DNA of 64,000 nucleotides. Source: Pseudeuparius sepicola (taxonomy: Eukaryota > Arthropoda > Insecta > Coleoptera > Anthribidae). Within the stretch, counting starts at the first letter, position 1. Every line of letters starts with the position of its first letter. Of the stretch, positions 1 through 12,250 are shown piece by piece. A model generated the notes under the pieces. The model made no database searches and was not told where the DNA came from. It was given only the letters and a program-made list of their open reading frames with translations. A program made the translations under genes and the position numbers. The stretch lies in assembly GCA_963920635.1 (NCBI GenBank), contig OY987304.1, positions 37,076,365 through 37,140,364 of the forward strand. The letters are read 5' to 3'.

Positions 1-2147
1 TGGCTTTTAAAATTTGTAAAACAGCAGTTCATTCGTCAGTGTGACAATAAACATAGAAGTGTACTGGCGATAAAAGAGAGAAGATTCACTTGCATTTATC
101 AACACCAGTATATGAAATGTGAACAGTACCATGAGAAACACTTTCAACACATATACCAAACTATAAAAATTTTAAAATTGAGTTTACTATTGAATTTTGA
201 AACCGAGATCAATGGTCAAAGGAGTACCTACCAAGTGGAGAAATTCAGAATCCCTCAGCAGGAAATAAGAAATCAATTTGTTACAATGACATACTTAACT
301 GTAGTTAAAAGGTAATAATTCAAGTAAATAAATAATTCATATCCAAAAATGTAACGAAATTATAAGTATTTTAGGTCATCGAGGGAAACAAGAAAATTAT
401 ATTTTAATCGAGAGAAAAGAGCAGCATCGTGCCTACAAGGGTGCAAATATTTTGTATTAAATTATCTTTTTACCATAACCAAGAAAATAATGACTTAACG
501 ATAACGATGCATAATATTATGTTTTCGATCAGGCTAAAGACCTATAGGACATATAGACATATTAAAATAGGCTAGACACATACGATATTTTCTGTGCTGG
601 AGGTGCTGAATTAATAATTATTTTAGGTGATGATTTTGGGTTCTTTTAGTGTTATCTATATAAGTAACCAAGATTGTAGTTATTGTTATTATTTGTAATA
701 TCAACAAGATATTTTAGTGTCAATAATACAAGTGTTTTGACATGTTATTGTTTTATTCTCGATCGTGAATAAATAATAGGTACACAAACAATTCCATGTT
801 AAGCTACAAAATGTTAATTTACCATACTTTTCTAGCAGAATATTTTGCTGAAAGAATATTGCCTTGGCGATTTTGTAAAAATATTGCTATGCCTTGAAAC
901 TAAAGTACCTAACTCTTGTATTTGGTTGTATTTACCTGTATGAACAAGTCACTTTCTTTTTTTCTAAACTTAGTGAGAGGTATTTTATTGATTCAATACT
1001 TTTACTAGTACTCTAATTTGCTGCCAATTGGCGTCAATTTACGTTTATATTTTTGTGGTGATTTTTTTTCCATATTCTCAATAATATTTGTTTTTACTAA
1101 AGTAAATCGATATGTCATCCGGGTATAATTTACGAGTCAATTACAAAATTATCATATTTTTCATATGATCAAATGAAGCAGCTTTTAATAAAGTATCAGA
1201 TATAGTATTCTGGACCTGTTGATTAACTTGCCCTCTTCCCTCCACTTCGATCTATGCTAGGCTCCGCCCAATCAACATGCAGGGACCATGATCATGCGAG
1301 CGTGCGGATAGAGTACCTAATAAGTTTTCAAGTTTAAATTAAAATATAACTCAAAATAATATTATAGTCTTCCTAAAGGCACTCCAACAGCATAAAAAAC
1401 TATTAGCGGCTTCATAAAAAGAATACAGGACATAGGCATCACCCAGTTTCCAAAAATATATACCTACATCTTCTATTTGCTAACACATCTATATAATATA
1501 TCACTTTTAAGGTTATTTAAGTTTGCCGTAAAACACAATGTAAAGGTCAATGCGCCTATAATATTGTCAAAAGGTCTGCAGAAAACTATATTGATTATTC
1601 AAATATATCCAAAGTTCTAGACATAGATCTTATTATACGCACTTGTTTTTACTGCAGTACCTAACTATCTTGTATGTCTCCTTCTTCTCTTTTTACTACA
1701 GTCCGACACACGAGAGAAGTCCAATGAAAAACTCAGTCTAATCGCTCATGCTCACATTAATAACATGCGGATGGCGCTTAGACTGAGTTTTTCATCGGAC
1801 TTCTGTCGTATTTCAGACTGTACTTATACCTAGGGTTCCTGGATAGGGAACTCTACTTTTACCGAGGTCTGTTTAAAAGGCGAAACAACGTGTTTTGTCT
1901 CGTGCCTGGTAAAATCGCTTGCGACTGAAGGGAACTCTGCATGATTATCAATTCCTTTCACTTGCTTCCAACATAAGATCCCATTAGAAAATATCCGCAT
2001 GCAACGCACGTTTATTAGCTATAATCCACACCTTATATAATAATATCTGCTCCAAATCGGATGAAATATGACCTTATAAACCATATCAAAACCGAAGCCA
2101 TTCTGACGTCTCCATTACGCTCTTAAACTGATATTTCGCAACGACAA
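1..2147. other. Non-coding AT-rich stretch, no gene recognised
   Basis: I see no convincing gene here. The only open frame of note (about 112-315, plus, 67 codons) shows no recognisable motif and is the size expected by chance. A small palindrome at 1,695-1,823 is listed separately. Confidence 0.6.
1695..1823. repeat. Short palindromic element
   Basis: Two arms of about 50 bp are inverted around a 30-bp centre. GAAGTCC...AAAAACTCAGTCTAA at 1,716-1,741 is mirrored by TTAGACTGAGTTTTT...GGACTTC at 1,778-1,803, and the outer ends TACAGTC and GACTGTA also pair. No protein is encoded. It looks like a very small foldback MITE; no target duplication is clear. Confidence 0.7.
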
Positions 2148-2440
2148 AAAGAGGATCGGCGCGCAATTCCCGCCGTCACGCCGTAAAATTGCCTATGGGG
2201 GGGATGACTCGATGTTTTCGCCAGGCAGCGGAGCCGGTTTGACAATTAGGTGCCAGGCGTGATTAACAGACATCAATTTCCTGGTTCCAAACCCCCCTCG
2301 GGGTTGTTAGATTTAATCTAAAAGCTTTGTTGTATTTCTTACGATTGTGGCGGATTTGGAGGGTTGGGAAGAAACGTCGAAATGTAATTTATTTCTGTAG
2401 TAATTTGATGTTTCCCATGTGGATAAAGGGGTGGTAGGTA
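2148..2440 (+). repeat. GC-rich dispersed repeat A, copy 1
   Basis: This segment is clearly richer in G+C than its surroundings and matches 10,100-10,350 in the same orientation. Shared blocks include GTAAAATTGC, AATTAGGTGCCAGGCG, CATTTCCTGG-like text, TTAGATTTAATCTAAA and CGTCGAAAT, in the same order and with similar spacing. The gypsy element lies between the two copies. No open frame is shared, so I treat it as a non-coding repeat or duplication of unknown nature. Confidence 0.7.
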
Positions 2441-2661
2441 TAAACGGCCATCCATTTATGGATTAAATTATCATGGCATAAGATTAAGATATCCACGGTT
2501 ACAGCGAATAAGAGGGAAAACTGTTTTATTTGGTATTTTACATAAAAAGTTTTGCTTGTATTTAAAATAAGCATGCCATGGACGCCATAAACTACTTTAG
2601 TACTAATATTTTGAAAAAGTGTCAGTAGGAATAGTCATTCGAATAGACCGACGTTGACTGT

Positions 2662-3413
2662 TAGATCGGCACAGTCGCAATGACAAGGCCCGGCAGCTGA
2701 AAGCGATGAGTCATCCAAGGGAGGTGGGCCTAATGCGCCAAATTCAAATTTCAAGAGGTCAACTTGGGAATTGTTATAAAAAAACACTCTACGAGAGTGA
2801 AAGTTACATTTCTGGTGCATTTAGATATCTACCGGTAAAATTTTCGAAAAATTCCAATTATTTCTTATTTGCCTGCCTAGATACAACTAAATTCGAATGA
2901 ATAAAACCATAAAACTTCCTGATTTTAAGGTAGTTAAGTTTAATCAAGTAAAATTGTTAGGTATTACACTTTCCAAAGAGTCCAAACCTGAACCACTTTT
3001 TCCCTGGAAGACTGTGTAGCAACAAGATCTCTTTTGATGACTTTAACCCACTTTTCCCTATAGGACCGCCTTTGTAGTTTCCCTTGCAGTTGGGAATTGA
3101 ACACATCCACGGCATGATTTAAATAAGCCCGAAACTCTAGACACAACCTAAAACCTATAAACTAAAATTGAATTTTAATCACTTTATTCTGAATCACTGC
3201 TGTTTTACCACGTTATTAATAAAACTCCATGTCCTATATACTAAAAAACACAGTCCAACACACAATAAACACAAAAAACGTTATTTAAAACAGGAAAATC
3301 GCCAGACAAGTAAACGTGAACAACTACAAATAGCTACCTTCCTGTGATGACGTAGTGACGTTTCGCGTCACCAGCTGGCAGGCCTTTGTCATTGCGACGG
3401 TGGCGATTAGATC
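2662..3413. repeat. Imperfect inverted repeat, MITE-like
   Basis: GATCGGCACAGTCGCAATGA followed by CAAGGCCCGGCAGCTG (2,664-2,699) is the imperfect reverse complement of 3,371-3,413 (CAGCTGGCAGGCC...GTCATTGCGAC...AGATC). The roughly 670-bp interior is AT-rich with no recognisable coding capacity. A non-autonomous DNA transposon is the simplest reading; exact ends and target duplication are not resolved. Confidence 0.5.
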
Positions 3414-3984
3414 GCCTTTTTGCCTTTTTGTTCATATCTACGGTGAATAAAAGAAACCCCTAAAAGCGTACAATTTGGGACACTCCATGCTATTTCGGCC
3501 GGGGGGCAGAATATTTCAAAATTTGTATTAATAATAAATTTTTAATTGTTTAAAAATAAAACTTTATAGTTGAGGACTAAATTCAACCACCACATTAATA
3601 AAAAATGATATAACTGAAAAATAATGCTGTTGTTATTTTTTCGTAACCTCACCAATTTTACACAATTTCAGATAATCAATTTTTTCACCGTGCGGTGCAT
3701 TTTTTAACACTAACAACGATTTAACAGACTTTTAAGATATACATTGTTGTACGTTTAGTTTTTCTATCGCTTAACCCTTCCTCAAGGTCATTTTTTGGAT
3801 TATTGTTCACATTGTTAGGGAAACCCGCAACTTTCTACAATTTCAACCTTGATTTTTGTTGCACAATTGCACGTTTTGACCAAAATTAAAAAAACTCAAT
3901 CATAATAAAAAAAAATAAAGAGTCAAATAACTTCCAAACCATCAAACTTCGGATATCCCGATTTAGAGTTTAAGGTCAGACTTC

Positions 3985-4184
3985 TGTAGTGCCTTCTTAT
4001 AATTATCATTATCCATATCGTTATTTTATTTATTAGTTTAAACATAAATATAGCTATTCAGCAGTTTAGAATGTAGGACACTAAAGTAGGTAACTATAGC
4101 AATTATTGTATATGTGGAGACGAATTGAAGCATTCACAGAATAAAGATGTGACATCGACAACCAACCTGCTTGATTCCACAATA
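3985..4184 (+). repeat. 5' LTR of gypsy element
   Basis: A 200-bp repeat starting TGTAGTGCC and ending CACAATA, matching 9,594-9,799. It lacks one ATTATC hexamer present in the 3' LTR. Near its end AATAAAGATG supplies a polyadenylation signal (about 4,140). TSD CTTC precedes it. Confidence 0.93.
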
Positions 4185-4198
4185 TGGCGACCCTGCCT
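4185..4198 (+). promoter_or_regulatory. Candidate tRNA primer-binding site
   Basis: TGGCGACCCTGCC begins at the first base after the 5' LTR, where a minus-strand primer site must lie. A TGG start is complementary to the CCA end of a tRNA. I cannot name the tRNA with certainty. Confidence 0.6.
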
Positions 4199-4413
4199 TT
4201 TCAACTATACTAGCAAGAATCCAAAAAATTGAGCAGACAACGACATGAAATGGGAAAAAAATCAATCAAAAGAAGAAACTGAAGTATGGAGCAAGTCTAA
4301 AAGAAGAACAAGAGAAAGCAGTCAACAACTGGCCGTCCCAAAACCGGGAACCAGCAACGCGGGTCTCTAGTGTGGCGCAAGGCCGCTAGTCCGCAACGTG
4401 GGAGCTACTTTGC

Positions 4414-5680
4414 ATGGCCACAACTGAATTCCGGCACCTCCTAGAGGAAATCAGAGTTTTTCACCGCAATTTAAGCAAGGACCCAGTTTCCAGGCGAGGA
4501 GCAGCAGCTACGCAAAGAAGACAAAACAAGGTAGATTCATTCAAAGACGAGTTAATAAAAATTAAAAGTAGATTTAATTTAGTTAAAGTTGAGGAAAAGG
4601 ATATTGTAGAAGCTAAGGGTTATATTGAATCTATAAACAAGTATTTTAATATCTTAGATAAGCTTTTGCAAGAAAGAATTATAATAATTAGTCAACAAGC
4701 AAGCAAAGTCTAGCAGGACGACAATTTAGATAGTTTCAGTAGTTCAGATTCAGAAAATTGTCACAACATACCTTTAAGAGTCACTAAAATGGATTTTGAT
4801 TTTAAAACAGCAACTCAACTCTTAACAGAATTTTCGGGGGAAGCTGACAAAGTTATTGATTTTTTAGACACTGCAGAATATTATCATGATTCCCTTAAGG
4901 ACGAAACTAACAAAAATTCATTACTCCAATTTATTTTGAAAACCAAACTAAAAGGTAAAGCAAAAAATTCTATTATAACTACACCTAAAAATTTCACAGA
5001 ACTTAAGACCTACCTCACTGATCTATTTAAGCCACGAAAAACTTTAGCATCAATTCAATCCGAACTAAGTAAAACCAAACAAGCAGAAAAATGTATCTCA
5101 ATTTATGCCTCCGAAATAGAATCTCTCATTAGTGATTTAAACATAGTTAGTCTGAACTCTCAAAGTAGCAGTGCCTGAGAGCCAATAATTCAACTAAACG
5201 ATCAACATGCTCTTAATTGTTTCAAAGCAGGTCTGAATAGGGAAATAAAAACAGTCGTGTTGGCCTCTAGACACCAAAGTCACTGAAGCTGTGGAAATCG
5301 CCCTAGATGCAGAATGTTCTCAAAGTCCTTCGCAAAATAACGTTTACTGTATAAATCGACAATATAACATAAGGGGAAGAAATAATAGGTACTCAGGAAA
5401 TTTTAGAGGAAATTATCGCGGACATGGACAGAACCAGTTTAGAGGACAAAGCAGCGTAAATAGCGGTTCGTACAGTGGTAACATAGGTCGCGGCAGAAGT
5501 ACTTTTAGAGGTAATTTCAATCACTCTTATCGCGGAAATCGTAATTTCAGATACAACAGGTATAGGGGAAATCAAAATATTCGCTTTATTGAAAGGAACG
5601 ATTCAAATCCGGGAAACGAGCTGAGCCAACTTCCACTGAATCAGTCGGCAACAGTAGGAGAGTTGGTCACCCGAGACTAA
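4414..5680 (+). pseudogene. gypsy gag, broken
   Basis: Gag would form the capsid shell of the retrotransposon particle. The frame opens at ATG 4,414. It runs through a basic N-terminal part, then a TAG at 4,711 and, in the same frame, a capsid-like region to 5,178 (helical, ending in QSELSKTKQ and an IESL motif), where a TGA interrupts it. After about 5,250 the reading frame shifts to one that continues to 5,680. This last part is a low-complexity Arg/Gly/Asn-rich tail with repeated FRGN and YRG motifs in place of a CCHC zinc knuckle, suggesting RNA binding through RGG-like repeats. The two stops and one frameshift make it non-functional as it stands. Confidence 0.85.
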
Positions 5681-5709
5681 TTTGCATAACCACAAATAAT
5701 TCAAACTAT

Positions 5710-8700
5710 GTGAATATTTACTGTGAAATGACAGGTAAAATCACATCTTTCTTAATAGACTCAGGAGCCGATGTAAGTCTTTGCAAAGTTGGCATAGTAA
5801 ACAAATCACAAAAATATTTCCCTGGAGAAAAATGCGAAATAGGTGGTATAACTCCTCACAAACTTTACACTTTAGATCTCACTGCAACAAATTTAGTCGT
5901 AAGAAACAAAGTTTTCTCACAAGAATTTCATTTGATAGACGATAACTTTCCTATTCTTACAGATGGCATAATAGGTAGAGATTTTTTGATAAATTATACG
6001 TGTTTTATTGACTATCTTACTTGGTCATTCACTATACATATGAATCATACTCAAATAACACTCCCCATGAAAACAAAATTACCGCTCGTCGACAAAATAA
6101 CTACCCCAGCGCGAACCAAATTAATCCAAGCCGTAAATAAACACATTAGCGAAGATAGTATAATTCTTAATAAAGAAATAACCCCAGGTGTATTTTTAAG
6201 TAACACTCTAGTACCTAGTAAGGGCATCCCTCATGTTTTCTTGGTAAACACAACCAGTGAAGATGTAATTATCGATAATAATTTTAGCGTAGATATGGAA
6301 CCCATTGCAAATTATGAATTATGTGTTATTACTGACACAAGTAGTGCGCAAGACGTTGCGCACAGATCAGCAAAACTGCTTAATAACATACAATTACAAG
6401 GTGAGGACAATAAGGCTAACAAAACTATTCTAGATATTTGCATGAATTATAACGACATATTTTATTTGGAAGGTGATAAACTTCCGGCAAACAATTTCTA
6501 CAAACAAAAAATTTCATTGCTTGATGAAAATCCAGTTTTTATAAAAAAATACAGATTGCCCCATTCCCAGAAGGAAGAAATAAAAAATCAAGTTTCACAC
6601 TTATTACGCGATGATATTATCGAACCCTCCATAAGTTCATATAATTCACCATTGTTAATAGTAAAAAAGAAATCGGAGGACGAAAATAAAAAATGGAGAT
6701 CGGTGGTAGATTTTAGACAACTAAACAAAAAAATAGTAACAGATAAATTTCCATTGCCCCGTATAGAAGATATTCTTGATCAATTAGGTAGAGCGAAATA
6801 TTTCAGTACTTTAGATTTGGCAAGTTCATTCCACCAGATAGAGTTAGAAAAAAAATCTCGCCCTCTCACAGCCTTCTCATCTGACTCAGGTCATTATCAT
6901 TTTAAGAGACTTCCTTTTGGTCTTAATATTTAAACAAATAGTTTTTCCAGAATGATTAGCATAGCTATGGCCGGACTGGACGCAGACGCTTTGTTATATG
7001 TAGATGACATCATCGTTTTCGGACGCAGCCTAATGCATCACAACAATAATTTGACAAAGGTTTTTGAACGATGTCGAAAATACAATTTAAAACTTAATCC
7101 GTTAAAATGTAATTTTTTACAGAAAGAAGTAATATATCTAGGTCATTTAATCTCTGATAAAGGCATTTTGCCCGACCCAAAAAAATACGAAGCCATAAAC
7201 AATTACCCGACACCGCAAAACGCCGATGATGTAAGACGCTTTATTGCATTAATGAACTATTACCGTAGGTTCATCCAAGAATTTGCAAGCATAGCATACC
7301 CACTGAACCAGTTATTAAAGAAAAACAAACCGTTTGTTTGGTCATCTGATTGCAACAATTCTTTTATAAATTTGAAACAAAAACTTATTGAACCTCCTAT
7401 TTTACAGTATCCGGATTTTCAAAAAACTTTTATTCTAACTACTGATGCCTCAAATTTCGCTTTAGGTTGCGTTTTATCCCAGGGCATGATTGGCGATGAT
7501 AGACCCATCGCATATGCTAGCAGATCCTTAACGAAACACGAATTAAATAAACCTGTGATAGAAAAAGAAATTTTAGCAATTTACTGGGGAATCACTTATT
7601 TCCGCCCTTATCTTTTTGGAAGAAAATTCATTGTGATAACAGATCACAGACCTTTAGTCGGTTTATTCAGCCACAAAAATCCTTCTTCAAAATTGACGCG
7701 AATACGCTTAGAATTACAGGATTATGATTTTGAAATACAGTACAAACCAGGCTCAGCCAATACTAATGCAGATGCTTTATCAAGAATTCGAGTAGATTCA
7801 GATATGTTAAAAGCACTAATACCAACAACTGTAGCAGTGACAACTCGCTCTATGACAAAAAACGATATTATCGGTCCAAATGGCAATCAAAAGTCACTAA
7901 ACATACCAAGCCAACAGCCTGATCAACTGGGGACTTGGGAAGTGACGTCATTAACCGAAATTACAAAATTAGGGAAACTAAAATTCAATATTATTGACAA
8001 GCGCGCTAACTATCAAAATAAATTTAAAAATAATATTGAAATAGAAGAGAAAGATGTTAAAATTACACTAGTGAGCGATAATCTGGAACAAAACTTAGGT
8101 ACTGTTCTGGAGAAACTTGTAGCGATGAATTTTAAAAAGCTAGCACTTTCGTTAAAAGACAATATATTTGCTTATTTAGAGGTCATGACTTTCAAAGAAA
8201 TGTATAATGAAATATATAAAAACTACGACTCCGGAATAATTATTTTGTTATATGAACCCCCAATTAAGGTAGAATCAAAAAGATTACAAAATGAGCTCAT
8301 AGAAAAATACCATAATTCTTTATTGGGGGGACACACCGGTGTGAAGAGAACAATTAATAAATTAAAACAAAAATATATATGGATGAATATGTCAAAAATG
8401 ATAAAAAAGTTGTGAAGAGAACAATTAATAAATTAAAACAAAAATATATATGGATGAATATGTCAAAAATGATAAAAAAGTTCATATCTAATTGCGAGAA
8501 ATGTCATAAAAATAAGGTCACTAGACACACAATTGAACCAATGGTCATTACAGAAACTCCGTCGACTAGTTTTGAAAATATCTCAGTAGACACAGTAGGA
8601 CCATTAAAAATCACAGAAAACAATAACCGTTACATCTTAACTATACAATGCAATCTAACTAAATTCATTCAAGCTATACCTTTAGAAAGTAAACACTCTA

Positions 8701-9380
8701 AAAGCATAGCCAAAGCGTTATTTGAAGACTTTATGTTAAAATTTGGAATTCCAAAAATTTTGAAAACAGATCTAAGCACAGAATACATAAACGAAACTCA
8801 AAAATTAATTAATAAGTCACTAGATATAAAGCATAGCACTTCAACTGCTTTTCATCATGAAACTTTAGGTAGCTTAGAGAGAAATCACAGAGTTCTAAAC
8901 GAATATTTAATCACATACTCAAATGGCTCAAATTGGGACACATTTTTACAATACTTCGTTTTTGCCTATAACACAACCCCTCATTCGGTAACGAACTACT
9001 CTCCTTATGAATTAGTATTTGGAAAAATTCCAAACTTACCAAATGATATTTACAGTACGTCTAACCCTGTATATAACACTGATAATTACGCAGATGAATT
9101 AAAATATAAACTAAATGAAGCACATAAGAGAATTCAGGAGCTACACAACAACGCTAAAACAAAGTCTAAGTTAGAGTACGACGAAAAAGTTAATCCTTCA
9201 AACTTTCGCATTGGAGATTTGGTGTTATTAAAAAGAGGTTTTCAATATAAATTAGATAGCCCCTATAAAGGTCCATTTAAAATCACAAAACAAAATGGTG
9301 TAAATTCAACTATTCTAAACCAAAACGTAGAACAAACTGTTCACAATAACAGACTGAAATTGTACAAAAAAGGTGATTAA
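5710..9380 (+). pseudogene. gypsy pol: protease, RT, RNase H, integrase (broken)
   Basis: This polyprotein would process Gag, copy RNA to DNA and integrate it. Visible in order: aspartic protease (FLIDSGADVSL near 5,750); RT with FSTLDLASSFHQIEL (about 6,800) and the YVDD catalytic box (about 7,000); RNase H with TDASNFALG (about 7,440) and TDHRPL (about 7,640); integrase zinc-binding H-H-C-C ending CEKCHKNK (about 8,500); and a catalytic core with VDT..GPL and LKTDLSTEY plus a downstream acidic residue. One TAA (6,931) interrupts RT in frame just before the YVDD region. A 71-bp tandem duplication at 8,341-8,482 shifts the frame inside the integrase zinc domain. The pol frame has no ATG at its start, as expected if expressed with gag. 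Confidence 0.92.
8341..8482 (+). repeat. 71-bp tandem duplication inside integrase
   Basis: The 71 bases from 8,341 to 8,411 (starting GTGAAGAGAACAATTAATAA) are repeated at 8,412-8,482. Seventy-one is not a multiple of three, so the duplication shifts the frame between the H-H and C-C halves of the integrase zinc finger. Confidence 0.95.
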
Positions 9381-9579
9381 TTGCTTGCTTGTTTTCTAAA
9401 AAAAAAGAAGAAATTTTTTTTTATATAAGTTCTTAGATAAGAAATACTGTATTATGTATTTATACTTGTAATAATAATTATATTTAATTAAGTTATATAA
9501 TATTACAAACATAGGGTATAATATTCATAACATAATATATTTATTGGGTTAAATAGGAATAGATATTAAGCAAACTTTT

Positions 9580-9593
9580 CGAAAGGGGAAAGG
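9580..9593 (+). promoter_or_regulatory. Polypurine tract
   Basis: CGAAAGGGGAAAGG ends directly at the first base of the 3' LTR (TG at 9,594). This is the position and composition of the plus-strand primer of an LTR retrotransposon. Confidence 0.85.
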
Positions 9594-9799
9594 TGTAGTG
9601 CCTTCTTATAATTATCATTATCATTATCCATATCGTTATTTTATTTATTAGTTTAAACATAAATATAGCTATTCAGCAGTTTAGAATGTAGGACACTAAA
9701 GTAGGTAACTATAACAATTATTGTATATGTGGAGACGAATTGAAGCATTCACAGAATAAAGATGTGACATCGACAACCAACCTGTTTGATTCCACAACA
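9594..9799 (+). repeat. 3' LTR of gypsy element
   Basis: A 206-bp repeat matching 3,985-4,184. It starts TGTAGTGCC, ends CACAACA and is followed by the CTTC duplication at 9,800-9,803. It has an extra ATTATC unit relative to the 5' LTR. Confidence 0.93.
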
Positions 9800-10099
9800 C
9801 TTCATTTGGACTATTGGCTCTGGTATAATAGACCGGTTGTCCCCAGGCAACTTTCTACTGGACTGCTCTGTTGCTTGTCCTGTTATACTATTATTTTCGA
9901 AGATCGATGACCGTGGTGATATGTGTCGTTCCTGGCTATGGGTTTTTTCCAACACCGTCTCTATACAGACGGTATTGGTTTATTCAAGAAGTGCATCTAC
10001 GGGAATGAACGGGACGAGATCTTCAAGCCCCCGACCGTCTCGCGACGGTTTCTGTGACTCCCACATCCGGTACACCATTTAGCGCAAATGCACAACAAA

Positions 10100-10350
10100 C
10101 GAAAGATCAACGCGAAATTCCCGTCGTCACGACGTAAAATTGCTTAGCGGGATGACTTGCTGTTTTCACTCAGAGTCAGTTCGGCAATTAGGTGCCAGGC
10201 GCGGTCAACAAACATCCATTTCCTGGGGTAGGTAGTTAGATTTAATCTAAAGGCTTCGTTGTATATCATATGAATGTTGTGAGTTTGGAGGAAGCGTCGA
10301 AATATAATTATTTATTTCTATCCTATTGAGGGCTGGGTAAAGGGATAGCA
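10100..10350 (+). repeat. GC-rich dispersed repeat A, copy 2
   Basis: Same ordered blocks as 2,148-2,440 (GTAAAATTGC, CAATTAGGTGCCAGGCG, TTAGATTTAATCTAAA, CGTCGAAAT) in the same orientation, about 8 kb away. The divergence looks like tens of percent, so the pair is old relative to the gypsy insertion between them. Confidence 0.7.
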
Positions 10351-12248
10351 GTTTTGGGTAATTACTTATGATATTAATAATATATAGTGCTTCCCTTTGA
10401 ATAAAGAACTCCAGGAAGGAGCAAATTTGGGCTTAACGCTCGATCGGGACAGTCTCTGCATATGGCGGGATGCCGTTTCCGTTTTTACAATGGCGCGCAC
10501 CTTTGAGTTGTTTCGACACAGTAATCGAGGTGAAATCAGTACCACAATACAGGCAAAAAATTATAAGGTAAGTTAACGTCTTTAAGTTTAGGAAGCCTTG
10601 GCAATGTAGCAATTCAAATTTTAAAATTCCAATTATTATGAAGAAGTAGGAACCTACACAAACGCTTATGCCACTTTGGTGCATGGCCTTAAAAGTTAAT
10701 ACAGGGTTATTGGTAATTCGACAAATTCCTTTGGAGATGTGATAGGGGAGGAGGTAAGGACTAAATTTAATCCTAATATGCATTATGCAGAACTCAATAG
10801 TTCATCCATAAATTTTGGGCATTCAGACCCGAGTAGGCAATAAAGAGGTTACTTTTTTCCAGTAGGTAGTGAAAAATAGTCATAGAATGTAAATAATTTT
10901 CTATAATTCGATGATCAACACTATGAGACACGTTTAGGTGTATGATAGTCAAATTCTCTTCTACTTCGCCACTGTACTAAATACAAATAATGAGGACAAT
11001 ATACTACCTGTACTAAGTAGCTATATATAATAATATGTTCCCTTATCAGTTAAAAGTTTTAAATGTCTACTTGTTTTGCATGGAAAAATTTTCGAATTTA
11101 GACAGGAATGACAGTATTTTAAAATGCTAATAATTCCTCCTTTAGTTTTCTCTTACAATAAACGATTGCTGGATAGTTGCTTTCCTTTCTAAAATTAATT
11201 CAACCTTTTAAAGCTATTTGTAAGAACTCTCAAAAAAAAAACTTGGTACACAAATTAACATTTCACACGAATGTACATGCTTAAAAATTGTAAATCTGAA
11301 TTATTTATTCTCGTAAACAATATAATATTATATAAATCTTTATTGTTACTTTAGAACTTTTTTCAAATTTATTTTATTTTTAGTCTACTAGGTATGAGAG
11401 GCTAGGGTTGGCATCGATGGCACTACAAGAGAATGTTGGGTTATATTAGATTATTATTTATTAGTATATTACAAAGCGAGAGTTGTAAACAGCTTATGAC
11501 GTATGAGTAGAAAAGTTGCGCACGAGCCGCGCAGCGGCGAGTGCTGTAATTCCACGACTATGTAATAAGCTTACAACTCGAGTTTTGTACTATAATTTTT
11601 CTTCTACGAAAGAAAAACTATTATAATAGATTATCTGACAGGCAACAATTAGTATGTTGGTTGGTTGCTATGGTGGCGCGGATGCCGCGTTAACAAGGTA
11701 CCCGTGATAATTGTGTTTTAATATGTAATTTTTTTATTACGTGTCAGTCATTACGTGTCAGTGTTCGTAACAATGGACTTACTTATAACCTAAACCGTTA
11801 CTTAATAGGTATGTTACTAGTATAGGAGTAGAAAAAACATTTTACAGTCTGTATGGAAGCTTAAGCAAAAATGATTATTAAGAAATATATCATCTTTGCT
11901 CAGAATAATTCTAGGTATACGGAAATCTAAAAGATTCAATTATTCTGCGTCAAAGTTATATTCTGGTAAATTAGACGTTCATGGGGAACGAACTTTAAAT
12001 ATGAAAGTCGTTGATATTTTAGTATCCCCGGTACACACGTTATACCTTTACGCATATATTCATTCGTGTCGCCAGCTGGAATCAGATAAGTTTGATACAT
12101 GAGTTTTTCATATCTTTGGACACGGTGGAATATATTAGCATGGCATACTTATACATTTTGGGGGTAACATTTTTCTAATTTAGAAATAGTGGTGCAGGTT
12201 ATAAAAAAACATTTCTTCATTAATTCTTCGCTAATAACCCTCTGGCTA
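10351..12248. other. Gene-free stretch
   Basis: No recognisable coding region. A minus-strand frame at 10,433-10,783 (116 codons) has no motif I know and no supporting context. A foldback at 11,463-11,594 is listed separately. Confidence 0.5.
11463..11594. repeat. Short foldback element
   Basis: Arms of about 40 bp are imperfectly inverted: TATTACAAAGCGAGAGTTGTAA near 11,467 pairs with TTACAACTCGAGTTTTGTACTATA near 11,571. The centre is GC-rich (CGAGCCGCGCAGCGGCGAG), itself palindromic around CCGCGCAGCGG. Non-coding. Confidence 0.65.
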
Positions 12249-12250
12249 TA

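Larger units (their letters stand above)
3985..9799 (+). mobile_element. Ty3/gypsy LTR retrotransposon, decayed
   Basis: A 5.8-kb element is bounded by near-identical LTRs (200 and 206 bp) that begin TGTAGTGCC and end CACAA(T/C)A. It is flanked by a 4-bp direct duplication CTTC (3,981-3,984 and 9,800-9,803). A primer-binding-site candidate directly abuts the 5' LTR and a purine tract abuts the 3' LTR. The domain order gag, protease, RT, RNase H, integrase is that of Ty3/gypsy; there is no env-like ORF after the integrase. The LTRs differ by only about three substitutions and one 6-bp indel, so insertion is fairly recent. The coding region nevertheless carries at least three in-frame stops, one gag frameshift and a 71-bp duplication. 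Confidence 0.95.

Noticed and set aside
9749..10082. Frames of 68 and 98 codons downstream of the gypsy element
   Set aside because: They overlap the 3' LTR and each other on opposite strands; no recognisable motif.
10433..10783. 116-codon minus-strand frame
   Set aside because: No domain, no conserved copy in the window, and composition like random AT-rich translation.
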